Assembly (NCBI RefSeq): GCF_011046535.1
Contig: NZ_CP049257.1
Coordinates: forward strand, 2,604,001 to 2,668,000
Reading direction: 5' to 3'
Source of the DNA: Nocardioides anomalus
GTDB taxonomy: Bacteria > Actinomycetota > Actinomycetes > Propionibacteriales > Nocardioidaceae
DNA length: 64,000 bases
In this document: positions 1-8,667 of the stretch, one piece after another
How positions within the stretch are numbered: position 1 is the stretch's first letter
Layout of the letters: each line of letters opens with the position of its first letter
Notes under the pieces: model-generated
The model's input: the letters and a program-made list of their open reading frames with translations, nothing else
Database searches by the model: none
What the model was told of the DNA's origin: nothing
Position numbers and translations under genes: made by a program

Positions 1-258
1 GCCGGCCGCCGCCGCTCGCGTGGCGGAGGCGAAGCCCTCCCACTCCGTGCGGCCGGGCTCGTTGACGTGCACGTGGGTGTCGACCAGGCCGGGCAGGAGC
101 ACCTCGTCGTCGTCGAGGGTGACGGTCTGCGCGGCGGCCGGCGGCGCGTCGTACGGCGCGAGGTCGGTGATCCTCCCGCCGCTCACGACGACGCTGACGG
201 GCTGCTCGGTGGCGCCGAGCACCGCGCGGCGCGCCCGCAGGACGAGCTCAGCTGCCAC
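1..258 (-). CDS. allB: Allantoinase, N-terminal part (runs off the left edge)
   Basis: The 86 visible codons match the start of the allantoinase/dihydroorotase family: a short beta-sandwich lead, then the metal-binding stretch [18 protein letters not shown] near residues 61-78, which carries the first two zinc histidines (HVH). The family hydrolyses the ring of allantoin to allantoate in the cytoplasm, the step after uricase, HIU hydrolase and OHCU decarboxylase, which are the three activities encoded just upstream. The chosen start is a GTG at 258-256 that overlaps the uraH stop by 11 bases, consistent with translational coupling. The catalytic body lies outside the window, so completeness cannot be judged. 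Identity is firm because of the exact [11 protein letters not shown] signature; a generic dihydroorotase is much less likely in this operon. Confidence 0.93.
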   Translation of the reverse strand, partial: MAAELVLRARRAVLGATEQPVSVVVSGGRITDLAPYDAPPAAAQTVTLDDDEVLLPGLVDTHVHVNEPGRTEWEGFASATRAAAAG

Positions 259-556
259 GGTAGGTGGAGTAGCCGAAGGGGCTGAGCAGCAGCGGGACGT
301 GGTGGTGCTGGTCGGGATCGGCGACGGTGAAGACCACGACGACCTCGGGGTAGAAGCCGTCGACGTAGAGACCGGTGTCGAAGCGCAGGACGTAGGCCCC
401 GCGCTCGAGCTCCGGGCCGAGCGAGCCGATCCGGCCGTCGGCGTCGGTCTCGCCCTCGGCCAGCAGCTCGCCCTGGCGGGTCTCCAGCCGCACCGCGATC
501 CCCTCGGCCGGGTGCCCGAGTGCGGTGTCGAGGACGTGGGTCGAGAGCGTGCTCAC
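248..556 (-). CDS. uraH: 5-hydroxyisourate hydrolase (transthyretin-related)
   Basis: A 102-residue protein of the usual length for the family. It opens with the conserved [13 protein letters not shown] segment (catalytic His near residue 6 and the LD-GxPA loop) and closes with the invariant C-terminal tetrapeptide YRGS, the hallmark separating HIU hydrolases from transthyretin. It hydrolyses 5-hydroxyisourate, the unstable product of uricase, to OHCU. The GTG start overlaps the uricase fusion's TGA (GTGA), and its own stop is overlapped by allB, so three genes are tightly coupled. No signal peptide is seen; it should be cytoplasmic. Confidence 0.97.
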   Translation of the reverse strand: MSTLSTHVLDTALGHPAEGIAVRLETRQGELLAEGETDADGRIGSLGPELERGAYVLRFDTGLYVDGFYPEVVVVFTVADPDQHHHVPLLLSPFGYSTYRGS

Positions 557-1818
557 AGGGACTGCTCCAGGCGCAGGAGGGCGATCTGGCGGAGGTTGTC
601 GACGGTCTCGGCGCGCTCGGCGGCGTCGTCGTTCTGCATCCGCCGCTCGAGCTCGGCCAGGATCTCCTCGGCGTCGCGGCCGGCGGCGCGGATGAGGAAG
701 ACCCGGTCGAAGCGCTGCTCGTACGCCGCGTTGGCCTGCGCGAGCCGGTCGCTCGGGCTGACCCCGGACTGCTCGCTCTGGGACTGCGCTCCCCCGCGCT
801 CGCCGATGCGCGGGTGGCCGGCCAGGGCCTGCTCGAGCTCCGCGTCGCTGAGCTGCCGGGCGGCCTCGTCGGCCCGGCCGAGGAGGGCCTCGCGGTCGGC
901 GTACGGACCTCCGGCCAGCACCTCGTCGGCCCAGCGCGGCACGGCCAGGCAGGCCAGCAGCTGCTCGCGGCTGACCTCGGGGGTGCGGACCACCGTGGCC
1001 TCGATGAGCCCGTAGGGCCGGTCGGCGGCGTGGAAGACCTCGCCGTCGTTGGTCAGGCCGTCGACCCGGAAGCCGCTGAAGTCGACCAGGAAGTGGTGCT
1101 TGTTGGGCGCCCGGAAGTGGATGTCCGTCAGCCCGTCGTCGCCTTCGAGGACCGCGCGGCCCATGGCGTAGAGCGTCTCCTGGAGCGCGCGCGAGTAGGT
1201 GCCGGCGAAGGTGGTGAGGATCGTGTCGAGGGCCTTGTCGTAGGAGGCGTTCCAGTCCTGGCGCTCGGCGCTCGCGTGCCGCCAGGTGGCGACCAGCGAG
1301 GTGGCCAGGATCCGGTCGTCGGTCTCGGCCAGGGTCGTGAACTCGTCCTTCAGGAAGCCCTTGAACTCCGAGTCGGTGGAGTTGAGGACGGTCAGCTCCC
1401 CGACGCCCGACTCGACCCTCGCACCGCCGCGGGTCACGGTCACGGTGCAGGTGCGGACGGCGCCGCCGCGGCGGACGAAAGAGTGGGGGCCGAGGCGGTC
1501 CCAGGCGTACTCCTCGACCCGGATCTCCGCCTCGTGCGCGGCGCGCGCGGCGTCCAGGAGCCGGCGCCCCAGGGCCAGCGCGTAGTCCTCGACGGAGTCG
1601 ACGCCGTGGAGCTTGGCGTAGGCGAAGGCGGTGTTCTTCTGGGTGTCGGTGGGCAGCACCGCGGCCTGGTCGCCGTGGGTGTGGGCGTCGGCGAAGTCCC
1701 CGCGCAGGCTGGTGGAGACGTTGAGGTCCTTGATCTCGTGGACCGGGGTGTCGCGGACGATGCGGACGACGCGGTTCTCGGCCTTGCCGTACTGGTTCGC
1801 CCCGAGCTGGATCGCCAT
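553..1818 (-). CDS. Fused uricase (N-terminal) / OHCU decarboxylase (C-terminal)
   Basis: A 421-residue two-domain enzyme. Residues 1 to about 265 are a urate oxidase: YGKAENRV near the N-terminus (catalytic Lys), PTDTQKN (the Thr of the Lys/Thr dyad), NKHHFLVD (active-site His) and the family-ending RPYGLIEATV. Residues about 268-421 are an OHCU decarboxylase with the catalytic HPRIGE motif, SxxEQSGV, and NAAYEQRF followed by RAAGR. Together with UraH it converts urate to (S)-allantoin. The Bacillus PucL fusion has the domains in the opposite order. The start chosen is the ATG at 1818, 10 bases downstream of the preceding stop; a longer open frame upstream encodes only out-of-frame sequence of the neighbour. 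Both catalytic sets look intact. Confidence 0.93.
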   Translation of the reverse strand: MAIQLGANQYGKAENRVVRIVRDTPVHEIKDLNVSTSLRGDFADAHTHGDQAAVLPTDTQKNTAFAYAKLHGVDSVEDYALALGRRLLDAARAAHEAEIRVEEYAWDRLGPHSFVRRGGAVRTCTVTVTRGGARVESGVGELTVLNSTDSEFKGFLKDEFTTLAETDDRILATSLVATWRHASAERQDWNASYDKALDTILTTFAGTYSRALQETLYAMGRAVLEGDDGLTDIHFRAPNKHHFLVDFSGFRVDGLTNDGEVFHAADRPYGLIEATVVRTPEVSREQLLACLAVPRWADEVLAGGPYADREALLGRADEAARQLSDAELEQALAGHPRIGERGGAQSQSEQSGVSPSDRLAQANAAYEQRFDRVFLIRAAGRDAEEILAELERRMQNDDAAERAETVDNLRQIALLRLEQSL

Positions 1819-1828
1819 GGGCGGCACC

Positions 1829-3001
1829 CTAGAGGAACCGCGTTGCGTCGATGTTCCGCATCTCCGCCGGGTCGACCGCACCGCAGTCCAGCCCGCGCAG
1901 CAGGTAGCGGGCGAGCGCGCGGGCGGTGGCCGGCTCGTCGGCGATGCCGCCCTCCACGCGCTGCTGGTAGGCCTCGAGGCGGTCCAGCGCGGCGGCCAGG
2001 CCCTTGCGGTAGAAGGCGTACGTCGCGGCGTACCGCGTGGGCAGCTGGGCGGGGTGCAGGTCCCAGCCCTGGTAGTAGCCGCGCTCCAGGCTCCTGCGCA
2101 CCAGCCTCAGGTGGTTGGCCCAGGCCGCCTCGACGTGATCCGGGTCGCCCACCGGCAGGACGTTGGTCGAGCCGTCGGACAGGCGCACGCCGGTCCCCGC
2201 GGCCGCCGCCTGCATGACCAGCTTGGCGTGGTCGGCGACCGGGTGCTCCAGGGACTGCTGGCCGGCCACGATGCCGACGAACGCGCTGTAGTCGTAGGTG
2301 CCGTAGTGGAGCCCGGTCAGCCGCTCCCCGCCCGCGTGCACCATCCGCGCGACCAGCGCGGTGCCGTCCGGGCCGAGGATCGACTGCGGCGTCTCGACCT
2401 GGACCTCGAAGGACACGTCCAGGGTGTCGGCCACGTGCACCATCGCCTCGACCTGGTCGACGCTGGTCACCTTGGGCAGCGTCACCACCCAGCCCTCGGT
2501 GCTGCCACCCGCCTCGCGCACGGTCTCGACGTACGCCGTGAGCGTGCGCAGCGCCCTCCCCCTGGTGGCGGCCTCGAAGCACTTGACCCGGATGCCGCCG
2601 AACGGCGCGGCCTCGCCGTTGCGCTGGCTCTCGGCCAGCGCGTTCGCGGCCCGCTCCGCGTCCGCGCTCTCGTCCTCGTCGGTGCGCCCGACGTAGCCGT
2701 CCTCGAAGTCGACCCGCAGGTCCTCCACCGGCTCGCTCGCGAGCTTGGCCCGCACCCGCTGCACCAGCTCGTCGTCGCCGACGAGGTCCGCGAAGGCCCG
2801 CGCGTGGTCGTCGAGGGCCCGGAGCGCGGCCGCGCCGTACGCCGGGACCAGCCCCGCGTCGTACCGGTCGGCCGGCACGTAGACCGTGTGCACCGGCTGC
2901 CGGCCCGGCCGCTCGCCGGGGTAGTCCCTGGCCAGCGCCGCATCGGCGCCCGCGAGCCGCTCGTCGAGCTCCCGGGTCAGCCGGTCGGCGAGGTCGCTCA
3001 T
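1829..3001 (-). CDS. HpcH/HpaI aldolase / citrate lyase-like TIM-barrel protein of the urate operon (DUF6986-type)
   Basis: A 390-residue soluble protein. It shows the phosphoenolpyruvate/pyruvate-binding TIM-barrel pattern of the citrate lyase beta/HpcH group: DLRVDFEDGYVGR (acidic metal-site strand), VTLPKVTSVDQVEAM, EVQVETPQSI (the metal-binding Glu) and GLHYGTYDYSA. The family is known from purine-catabolic clusters of actinobacteria and is often loosely called aldolase or phosphoenolpyruvate kinase; its substrate is, to my knowledge, unsettled. Position between a UDG-like gene and uricase supports a role in ureide or glyoxylate handling, but this is inference. The ATG at 3001 lies 7 bases after the preceding stop; an upstream in-frame extension is a shadow of that gene. 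Confidence 0.75.
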   Translation of the reverse strand: MSDLADRLTRELDERLAGADAALARDYPGERPGRQPVHTVYVPADRYDAGLVPAYGAAALRALDDHARAFADLVGDDELVQRVRAKLASEPVEDLRVDFEDGYVGRTDEDESADAERAANALAESQRNGEAAPFGGIRVKCFEAATRGRALRTLTAYVETVREAGGSTEGWVVTLPKVTSVDQVEAMVHVADTLDVSFEVQVETPQSILGPDGTALVARMVHAGGERLTGLHYGTYDYSAFVGIVAGQQSLEHPVADHAKLVMQAAAAGTGVRLSDGSTNVLPVGDPDHVEAAWANHLRLVRRSLERGYYQGWDLHPAQLPTRYAATYAFYRKGLAAALDRLEAYQQRVEGGIADEPATARALARYLLRGLDCGAVDPAEMRNIDATRFL

Positions 3002-3008
3002 GGCGCCA

Positions 3009-3665
3009 TCATCCACCGGCCAGCCCCCGCGTCCGGACCAGCGCGCCCTCGACCTCCACGCGGGCGTGCGGCCGGGCGGCGTAGTTGTTCGGGCTCGGGT
3101 GGATCGACGCCACGACCGCGATCCCCCGCCCGGCCAGCTCCGCCCCGACGACGGCCACGCACCGTCCCGCCGGCCGCCCGAACGGCAGCACCACCCGCAC
3201 CTCGGGCAGCAGCGCCAGCAGCCGGAGCAGCACCTCGGCGCCGGCACCCTCGTCGGCCCGCGTCACCGCGGCGTTGCGGCGCTCGGTCCCGACGTACCAC
3301 GGCACGGCGTTCCACAGCAGCCCGAGCGAGCGCGGCGTGCCGGTGTCGCGGAGCGCCAGCCACAGGTTGCGCGCGGTGGCGTCGTCGTTGTCCACCGACA
3401 CCATGCCGCTGCGCAGCGCGCCGCGCCGCGACGGCGTCTCCAGGACCATGAGCACCCGGGCTCCCACGCCGCCGGAGTCCGGGTCGACGTACGGCACCGG
3501 CGCGCCGCGCTCCGTCGCCAGCGCCTCGACGAACCGGTTGACCGCGCCCACGTGCGGCTCGTGCACCCGGGCCAGCTTGGCCCGCAGGACGTCCGGGTCC
3601 CGGTGGCCGCAGGGGGCCTCAGTCGTGGGCGTCGTCCTCGCCGGGCGTCTGCACCGACTCCGCAC
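3009..3665 (-). CDS. Uracil-DNA glycosylase superfamily protein
   Basis: A protein of up to 218 residues with the UDG fold landmarks: a first strand VLMVLETPSRRG in place of the classical GxxPG water-activating loop, ARNLWLALRDTG, LLWNAVPWYVG (the Asn strand), and the C-terminal leucine-loop-like IHPSPNN. Family members excise uracil or related bases from DNA or remain uncharacterised. It is the first gene of the urate operon, 7 bases before the aldolase-like gene, an unusual placement for DNA repair. The start is uncertain: the GTG at 3665 overlaps the upstream small gene by 47 bases, and the first residues look non-homologous; an internal GTG at 3566 is an alternative. Confidence 0.7.
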   Translation of the reverse strand: MRSRCRRPARTTPTTEAPCGHRDPDVLRAKLARVHEPHVGAVNRFVEALATERGAPVPYVDPDSGGVGARVLMVLETPSRRGALRSGMVSVDNDDATARNLWLALRDTGTPRSLGLLWNAVPWYVGTERRNAAVTRADEGAGAEVLLRLLALLPEVRVVLPFGRPAGRCVAVVGAELAGRGIAVVASIHPSPNNYAARPHARVEVEGALVRTRGLAGG

Positions 3666-3825
3666 GCGTGCCCGAGGAGTCCGCGACGCGCTCGTCGGAC
3701 TCGGCCAGGATCGCCGCGGCCTGCGCCTCCGGGTCGTCGCTCCCCGCCGCCTCCTCCTCGGGCAGCAGCTCCGCCCGGCGATCGATCCGCTCCCGCTCGG
3801 TCTGCTCCTCGGGCGTCTCGCTCAT
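3619..3825 (-). CDS. Small acidic hypothetical protein
   Basis: A 68-residue highly acidic protein (MSETPEEQTERERIDRRAEL at the N-terminus, then AAAILAESDERVAD). Proteins of this type with the AAILAESDER motif recur in actinobacteria without a known function. No membrane segment, cysteine pair or recognisable domain. The start is the ATG at 3825; a TTG nine bases further upstream is possible. Its end overlaps the annotated start of the UDG-like gene, so the pair may be co-transcribed. Confidence 0.65.
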   Translation of the reverse strand: MSETPEEQTERERIDRRAELLPEEEAAGSDDPEAQAAAILAESDERVADSSGTRAESVQTPGEDDAHD

Positions 3826-3834
3826 GGTCGTCAA

Positions 3835-4093
3835 CCTACTCAGCGGTCGGCGCGGGTCTCACCGAGCACCTGCAGGACGGCCTCCTCGGTGAGCCAGCAG
3901 GGGGCGAGGGACCCGCCCGCGACCGGCCCGCAGACGGCGGCGAGGGCCGTGGTCTACGGCGTTACCGGGTCCGGCTCCACCGACGAGGATCGAGCCCGGT
4001 CGTCCGGAGGTCGACCACCGCGCAGACCGGCACGGGCGTCCGGCTGGACCTGGTACCGGCCGACTGTCGGTGGTCTGAGCAAGACTTGTCGAC
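3835..4093. other. Intergenic region between the urate operon and lhr
   Basis: About 260 bases separate the divergent small acidic gene and lhr, so both promoters should lie here. On the minus strand an open stretch of about 37 codons ending at 3841 has no plausible start codon and is preceded by a TAG; it may be a gene remnant. No clear palindrome or terminator was seen. Confidence 0.4.
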
Positions 4094-7000
4094 ATGTCGT
4101 CCGCCGACCCCGCGCCCCACCCCGCCCTGGGCCGCTTCAGCGAGCCCACGCGCGCGTGGTTCTCGGCGGCCTTCGCGGAGCCGACGCCGGCGCAGGTGGG
4201 CGCGTGGGAGGCGATCGGGGCCGGCCGGCACGCGCTGGTGGTGGCGCCGACCGGCTCCGGCAAGACGCTGTCGGCGTTCCTGTGGAGCCTGGACCGGCTG
4301 CTGAGCAGCGAGCGGCCGACCGACAAGACCAAGCGCACGCGGGTGCTCTACGTCAGCCCGCTCAAGGCCCTGGCGGTCGACGTCGAGCGCAACCTGCGCA
4401 GCCCGCTGACCGGCATCCGCCACACCGGCGACCGGCTCGGCCAGCCGGTGCCCGAGGTGACCGTGGGCGTGCGCAGCGGCGACACCGCGGCGGCCGATCG
4501 CCGCAAGCTCGTCTCCGCGCCGCCGGACATCCTCATCACCACGCCCGAGTCGCTGTTCCTCATGCTCACCAGCCAGGCGCGCGAGAGCCTGCGCGGGGTC
4601 GAGACCGTGATCCTCGACGAGGTGCACGCGGTGGCCGGCACCAAGCGCGGCGCCCACTTCGCGGTCACGCTGGAGCGGCTCGACGCGCTGCTCGAGCGGC
4701 CGGCCCAGCGGGTCGGGCTGAGCGCGACCGTGCGACCGCTGGAGGAGGTGGCGCGCTTCCTCGGCGGTGCGGCGCCGGTCGAGATCGTGGCCCCGCCGAG
4801 CGCCAAGGAGTGGGACCTCAAGGTCGTCGTGCCGGTCGAGGACATGACCGCGCCGGAGGCGTACGACGACTCCGGCGAGGAGGAGCCCAGCCGGGCCCAG
4901 TCGATCTGGCCGCACGTCGAGGAGCACGTCGTCGACCTCATCGAGCAGCACCGCTCGACCATCGTCTTCGCCAACAGCCGGCGCCTCTCCGAGCGGCTCA
5001 CGGCCCGCCTCAACGAGATCGCCTTCGAGCGGGCCAGCGGCGAGAAGCTGCTGCCCGGCCAGAGCCCGGCGCAGGTGATGGCCCAGTCCGGGGCGAGCAG
5101 CGCGGCCGAGACGGTCATCGCCAAGGCCCACCACGGCTCGGTGTCCAAGGAGCAGCGCGCGCTCATCGAGGACGACCTCAAGCGCGGCCGGCTCCCCGCC
5201 GTGGTGGCCACCAGCAGCCTCGAGCTCGGCATCGACATGGGCGCGGTCGACCTCGTCGTCCAGATCGAGAGCCCGCCCAGCGTGGCCAGCGCGCTCCAGC
5301 GCGTGGGTCGCGCCGGTCACCAGGTCGGCGAGGTCAGCCGGGGCGTGCTGTTCCCCAAGCACCGCGGCGACCTGGCCCAGACCGCGGTCGCGGTCCAGCG
5401 GATGCGCAGCGGTGCCATCGAGAGCCTCGGCGTACCCGCCAACCCGCTCGACGTGCTGGCCCAGCAGATCGTGGCGGCGACCGCGATGGAGGCCTGGGGC
5501 GTCGACGACCTCTACGCCCTGGTCAAGCGGACGGCCAGCTTCGACAAGCTCCCCCGCTCGGCGTACGACGCGGTGCTGGACCTGCTGTCCGGCCGCTACC
5601 CGAGCGACGAGTTCGCCGAGCTGCGCCCCCGCATCGTCTGGGACCGGGTCACCGGCACCCTCACCGGCCGTCCGGGCGCCCAGCGGCTGGCCGTGACCAG
5701 CGGCGGCACCATCCCCGACCGCGGTCTGTTCGGCGTCTTCCTGGTCGGCGGCGAGGGCCCGGGCAAGCGGGTCGGCGAGCTCGACGAGGAGATGGTCTAC
5801 GAGTCACGCGTCGGCGACGTCTTCGCCCTCGGCGCCACCAGCTGGCGGATCGAGGACATCACCCACGACCGCGTCCTGGTCACGCCCGCGCCGGGCGTGC
5901 CCGGGCGGCTGCCGTTCTGGAAGGGCGACGCGCTCGGCCGGCCGGCCGAGCTCGGGGCCGCCGTCGGCGCGTTCACCCGCGAGCTGGCCAGCCTGCCCAA
6001 GAAGAAGGCCGAGCAGCGCGCCAAGGCCGAGGGGCTCGACGACTACGCCGCCGGCAACCTCGTGACCTACCTCCACGAGCAGCTCGAGGCGACCCAGGTC
6101 CTGCCCAGCGACCAGACCCTGCTGGTCGAGCGGTTCCGCGACGAGCTCGGCGACTGGCGCCTGGTCCTGCACTCGCCGTACGGCACGCCGGTGCACGCGC
6201 CCTGGGCGCTGGCCATCAACGCCCGGCTGCGTGAGCGCTTCGGCATCGACGGCCAGGCCGTCGCCTCCGACGACGGCATCGTCATCCGCATCCCCGACAC
6301 CGACGCCGAGCCACCCAGCGGCGAGATCGTGGTCTTCGCGCCCGACGAGATCGAGGACGTCGTCACCCAGGAGGTCGGCGGCTCGGCGCTGTTCGCGTCC
6401 CGGTTCCGCGAGTGCGCCGCCCGCGCCCTGCTGCTCCCGCGCCGCGACCCCGGCCGCCGCAGCCCGCTGTGGCAGCAGCGCCAACGAAGCGCGGCCCTGC
6501 TCGAGGTCGCCTCGAAGTACCCCTCCTTCCCCATCGTCCTCGAGGCCGTCCGCGAGTGCCTCCAGGACGTCTACGACCTGCCCGCGCTGGTCCAGCTGAT
6601 GCGTGCGGTCGAGCAACGCAGCGTCCAGGTCACCGACGTGGCCACCGCGTCCCCGAGCCCGTTCGCGCGCAGCCTGCTCTTCGGGTACGTCGCGCAGTTC
6701 GTCTACGAGGGCGACTCCCCCATAGCCGAGCGCCGGGCCGCGGCCCTCTCGCTCGACCAGGGCCTCCTGGCCGAGCTGCTCGGGCGCGCCGAGCTGCGCG
6801 AGCTGCTCGACCCCCAGGTGCTCACCGAGGTCGAGGACGAGCTGCAACGGCTCACCCCGGAGCGCAGGGCCCGGGGCGCCGAGGGCGTGGCCGACCTGCT
6901 CCGCCTGCTCGGCCCGCTGTCCGCCGAGGAGATCGCGGCCCGCACGGCCGAGGGCGTCGACGCCCCGGAGGCCCTGGCCACCCTGGCCGCCACCCGGCGG

Positions 7001-8659
7001 GTGGCCGAGGTGCGGGTGGCCGGCGAGCCGCGCTGGGTCGCCATCGAGGACATCGGCCGGCTGCGCGACGGGCTCGGGGTCGCCGTGCCACCGGGCACTC
7101 CCGACGCCTTCACCGACCCCGTCGACGACCCGCTGGCCGACCTGGTCTCGCGCTACGCCCGCACCCACGGTCCCTTCACCACCGAGGACGTCGCCACCCG
7201 GCTCGGGCTCGGTGCCGCCGTCGTGCGCCTCACGCTGCAGCGGCTCGGCGGTCAGGGTCGGGTGCTCGACGGCGAGTTCCGACCGGGCGCCTCCGGGCTG
7301 GAGTGGTGCGACGCCGAGGTGCTGCGCTCGCTGCGCCGGCGCAGCCTGGCCCGGCTGCGCAAGGAGGTCGAGCCGGTCCCGCCGGCCGCGCTCGGACGGT
7401 TCCTCAGCGCCTGGCAGCACGTCACGTCGACGGGCAACCGGGGCGGGCTGCGCGGTGTCGACGGCGTGCTGAGCGTCATCGACCAGCTGGCCGGCGCCCC
7501 GGTGCCGGCCAGCGCGCTCGAGCCGCTGGTGCTGAGCGCACGGGTGCGCGACTTCGAGTCGTCGTACCTCGACGAGCTCACCGCCTCCGGCGAGGTCCTC
7601 TGGGCCGGCCACGGCTCGCTGCCCGGCTCCGACGGCTGGGTGAGCCTCCACCTCGCCGACCAGGCGCCGCTCACGCTGCCGGAGCACGAGCCGTTCGAGC
7701 ACAGCGAGCTCCACCAGTCCGTGCTCGACGCGCTGGCCGGCGGCGGGGCGTACTTCTTCCGCCAGCTCGCCACCCAGGTCGGCGCCCGCGACGACAAGGC
7801 CCTGAGCGCCGCGCTGTGGGACCTCGTCTGGGCCGGCCGGATCAGCAACGACACCCTCACCCCACTGCGTGCGCTCACCCGTGCCGGTGGGGCGGCCCAC
7901 CGGACCAAGCGCGCGCCCGCCCGCCCGCGCATGGCCAGCACCACCGGCCGCGGCGGGATGGCCCTGCGCAGCGGCCCGCCCGAGACCGCCGGTCGCTGGG
8001 CCCTGCTGCCCGAGCTCGACACGGACCCGACCCGCCGGGCCCACGCCGCCGCCGAGCGCCTGCTCGACCGGCACGGCGTGGTCATCCGCGGCGCGGTCAT
8101 GAGCGAGCGGCAGCCGGGCGGATTCGCCGCGGTCTACAAGGTCCTGTCGGCCTTCGAGGACTCCGGTCGCTGCCGGCGGGGGTACTTCGTCGAGGGCCTC
8201 GGCGCCGCCCAGTTCGGCACGGCCGGTGCCATCGACCGGCTGCGCACCTTCTCCGAGGTCGACGACGGTGGCGACGGGGCCAAGCCGGTCGCGGTCTGCC
8301 TGGCGGCCACCGACCCCGCCAACCCCTACGGCGCGGCCCTGCCCTGGCCCGAGAGCGAGGGCGGCCACCGCCCCGGACGCAAGGCGGGCGCCCTCGTGGT
8401 CCTGGTCGACGGCGAGCTGACGCTGTACGTCGAGCGCGGCGGCAAGACCCTGCTCACCTGGAGCGAGGACCGCGAGCGGCTCGACCCCGGCGCCGCGGCC
8501 CTGGCCGAGGCGGCTCGACGCGGCTCGCTCGGCCGGCTCACCGTCGAGCGGGCCGACGGCGAGGCGCTGCTGGGCGGCGGCTCCACCCCGCTGCGCGAGG
8601 CGCTCGACGCGGCCGGGTTCGTCACCACGCCGCGCGGGCTCCGGCTCCGCGCGGCCTAG
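4094..8659 (+). CDS. lhr: Lhr-type large ATP-dependent DNA helicase
   Basis: A 1521-residue superfamily 2 helicase, close to the roughly 1500 residues of mycobacterial Lhr. Walker A is APTGSGKTLSA near residue 50, the DExH box is LDEVHAVAG near residue 175, SATVRPLEE is motif III, and ALQRVGRAGHQVG (motif VI) lies near residue 400. A long C-terminal part (about 530-1521) corresponds to the Lhr-specific winged-helix and accessory domains and ends with a conserved-looking FVTTPRGLRLRA. The family is a 3'-5' translocase/helicase linked to DNA repair. The endonuclease VIII-like gene follows 8 bases later, the same lhr-nei pairing as in Mycobacterium tuberculosis. The start is the ATG at 4094. Confidence 0.96.
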   Translation: MSSADPAPHPALGRFSEPTRAWFSAAFAEPTPAQVGAWEAIGAGRHALVVAPTGSGKTLSAFLWSLDRLLSSERPTDKTKRTRVLYVSPLKALAVDVERNLRSPLTGIRHTGDRLGQPVPEVTVGVRSGDTAAADRRKLVSAPPDILITTPESLFLMLTSQARESLRGVETVILDEVHAVAGTKRGAHFAVTLERLDALLERPAQRVGLSATVRPLEEVARFLGGAAPVEIVAPPSAKEWDLKVVVPVEDMTAPEAYDDSGEEEPSRAQSIWPHVEEHVVDLIEQHRSTIVFANSRRLSERLTARLNEIAFERASGEKLLPGQSPAQVMAQSGASSAAETVIAKAHHGSVSKEQRALIEDDLKRGRLPAVVATSSLELGIDMGAVDLVVQIESPPSVASALQRVGRAGHQVGEVSRGVLFPKHRGDLAQTAVAVQRMRSGAIESLGVPANPLDVLAQQIVAATAMEAWGVDDLYALVKRTASFDKLPRSAYDAVLDLLSGRYPSDEFAELRPRIVWDRVTGTLTGRPGAQRLAVTSGGTIPDRGLFGVFLVGGEGPGKRVGELDEEMVYESRVGDVFALGATSWRIEDITHDRVLVTPAPGVPGRLPFWKGDALGRPAELGAAVGAFTRELASLPKKKAEQRAKAEGLDDYAAGNLVTYLHEQLEATQVLPSDQTLLVERFRDELGDWRLVLHSPYGTPVHAPWALAINARLRERFGIDGQAVASDDGIVIRIPDTDAEPPSGEIVVFAPDEIEDVVTQEVGGSALFASRFRECAARALLLPRRDPGRRSPLWQQRQRSAALLEVASKYPSFPIVLEAVRECLQDVYDLPALVQLMRAVEQRSVQVTDVATASPSPFARSLLFGYVAQFVYEGDSPIAERRAAALSLDQGLLAELLGRAELRELLDPQVLTEVEDELQRLTPERRARGAEGVADLLRLLGPLSAEEIAARTAEGVDAPEALATLAATRRVAEVRVAGEPRWVAIEDIGRLRDGLGVAVPPGTPDAFTDPVDDPLADLVSRYARTHGPFTTEDVATRLGLGAAVVRLTLQRLGGQGRVLDGEFRPGASGLEWCDAEVLRSLRRRSLARLRKEVEPVPPAALGRFLSAWQHVTSTGNRGGLRGVDGVLSVIDQLAGAPVPASALEPLVLSARVRDFESSYLDELTASGEVLWAGHGSLPGSDGWVSLHLADQAPLTLPEHEPFEHSELHQSVLDALAGGGAYFFRQLATQVGARDDKALSAALWDLVWAGRISNDTLTPLRALTRAGGAAHRTKRAPARPRMASTTGRGGMALRSGPPETAGRWALLPELDTDPTRRAHAAAERLLDRHGVVIRGAVMSERQPGGFAAVYKVLSAFEDSGRCRRGYFVEGLGAAQFGTAGAIDRLRTFSEVDDGGDGAKPVAVCLAATDPANPYGAALPWPESEGGHRPGRKAGALVVLVDGELTLYVERGGKTLLTWSEDRERLDPGAAALAEAARRGSLGRLTVERADGEALLGGGSTPLREALDAAGFVTTPRGLRLRAA

Positions 8660-8667
8660 GCGGCGGC

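Noticed and set aside
3841..3957. Short minus-strand open stretch ending ETRADR
   Set aside because: There is no start codon, a TAG lies directly upstream, and it is only about 37 codons; at most it is a gene remnant.
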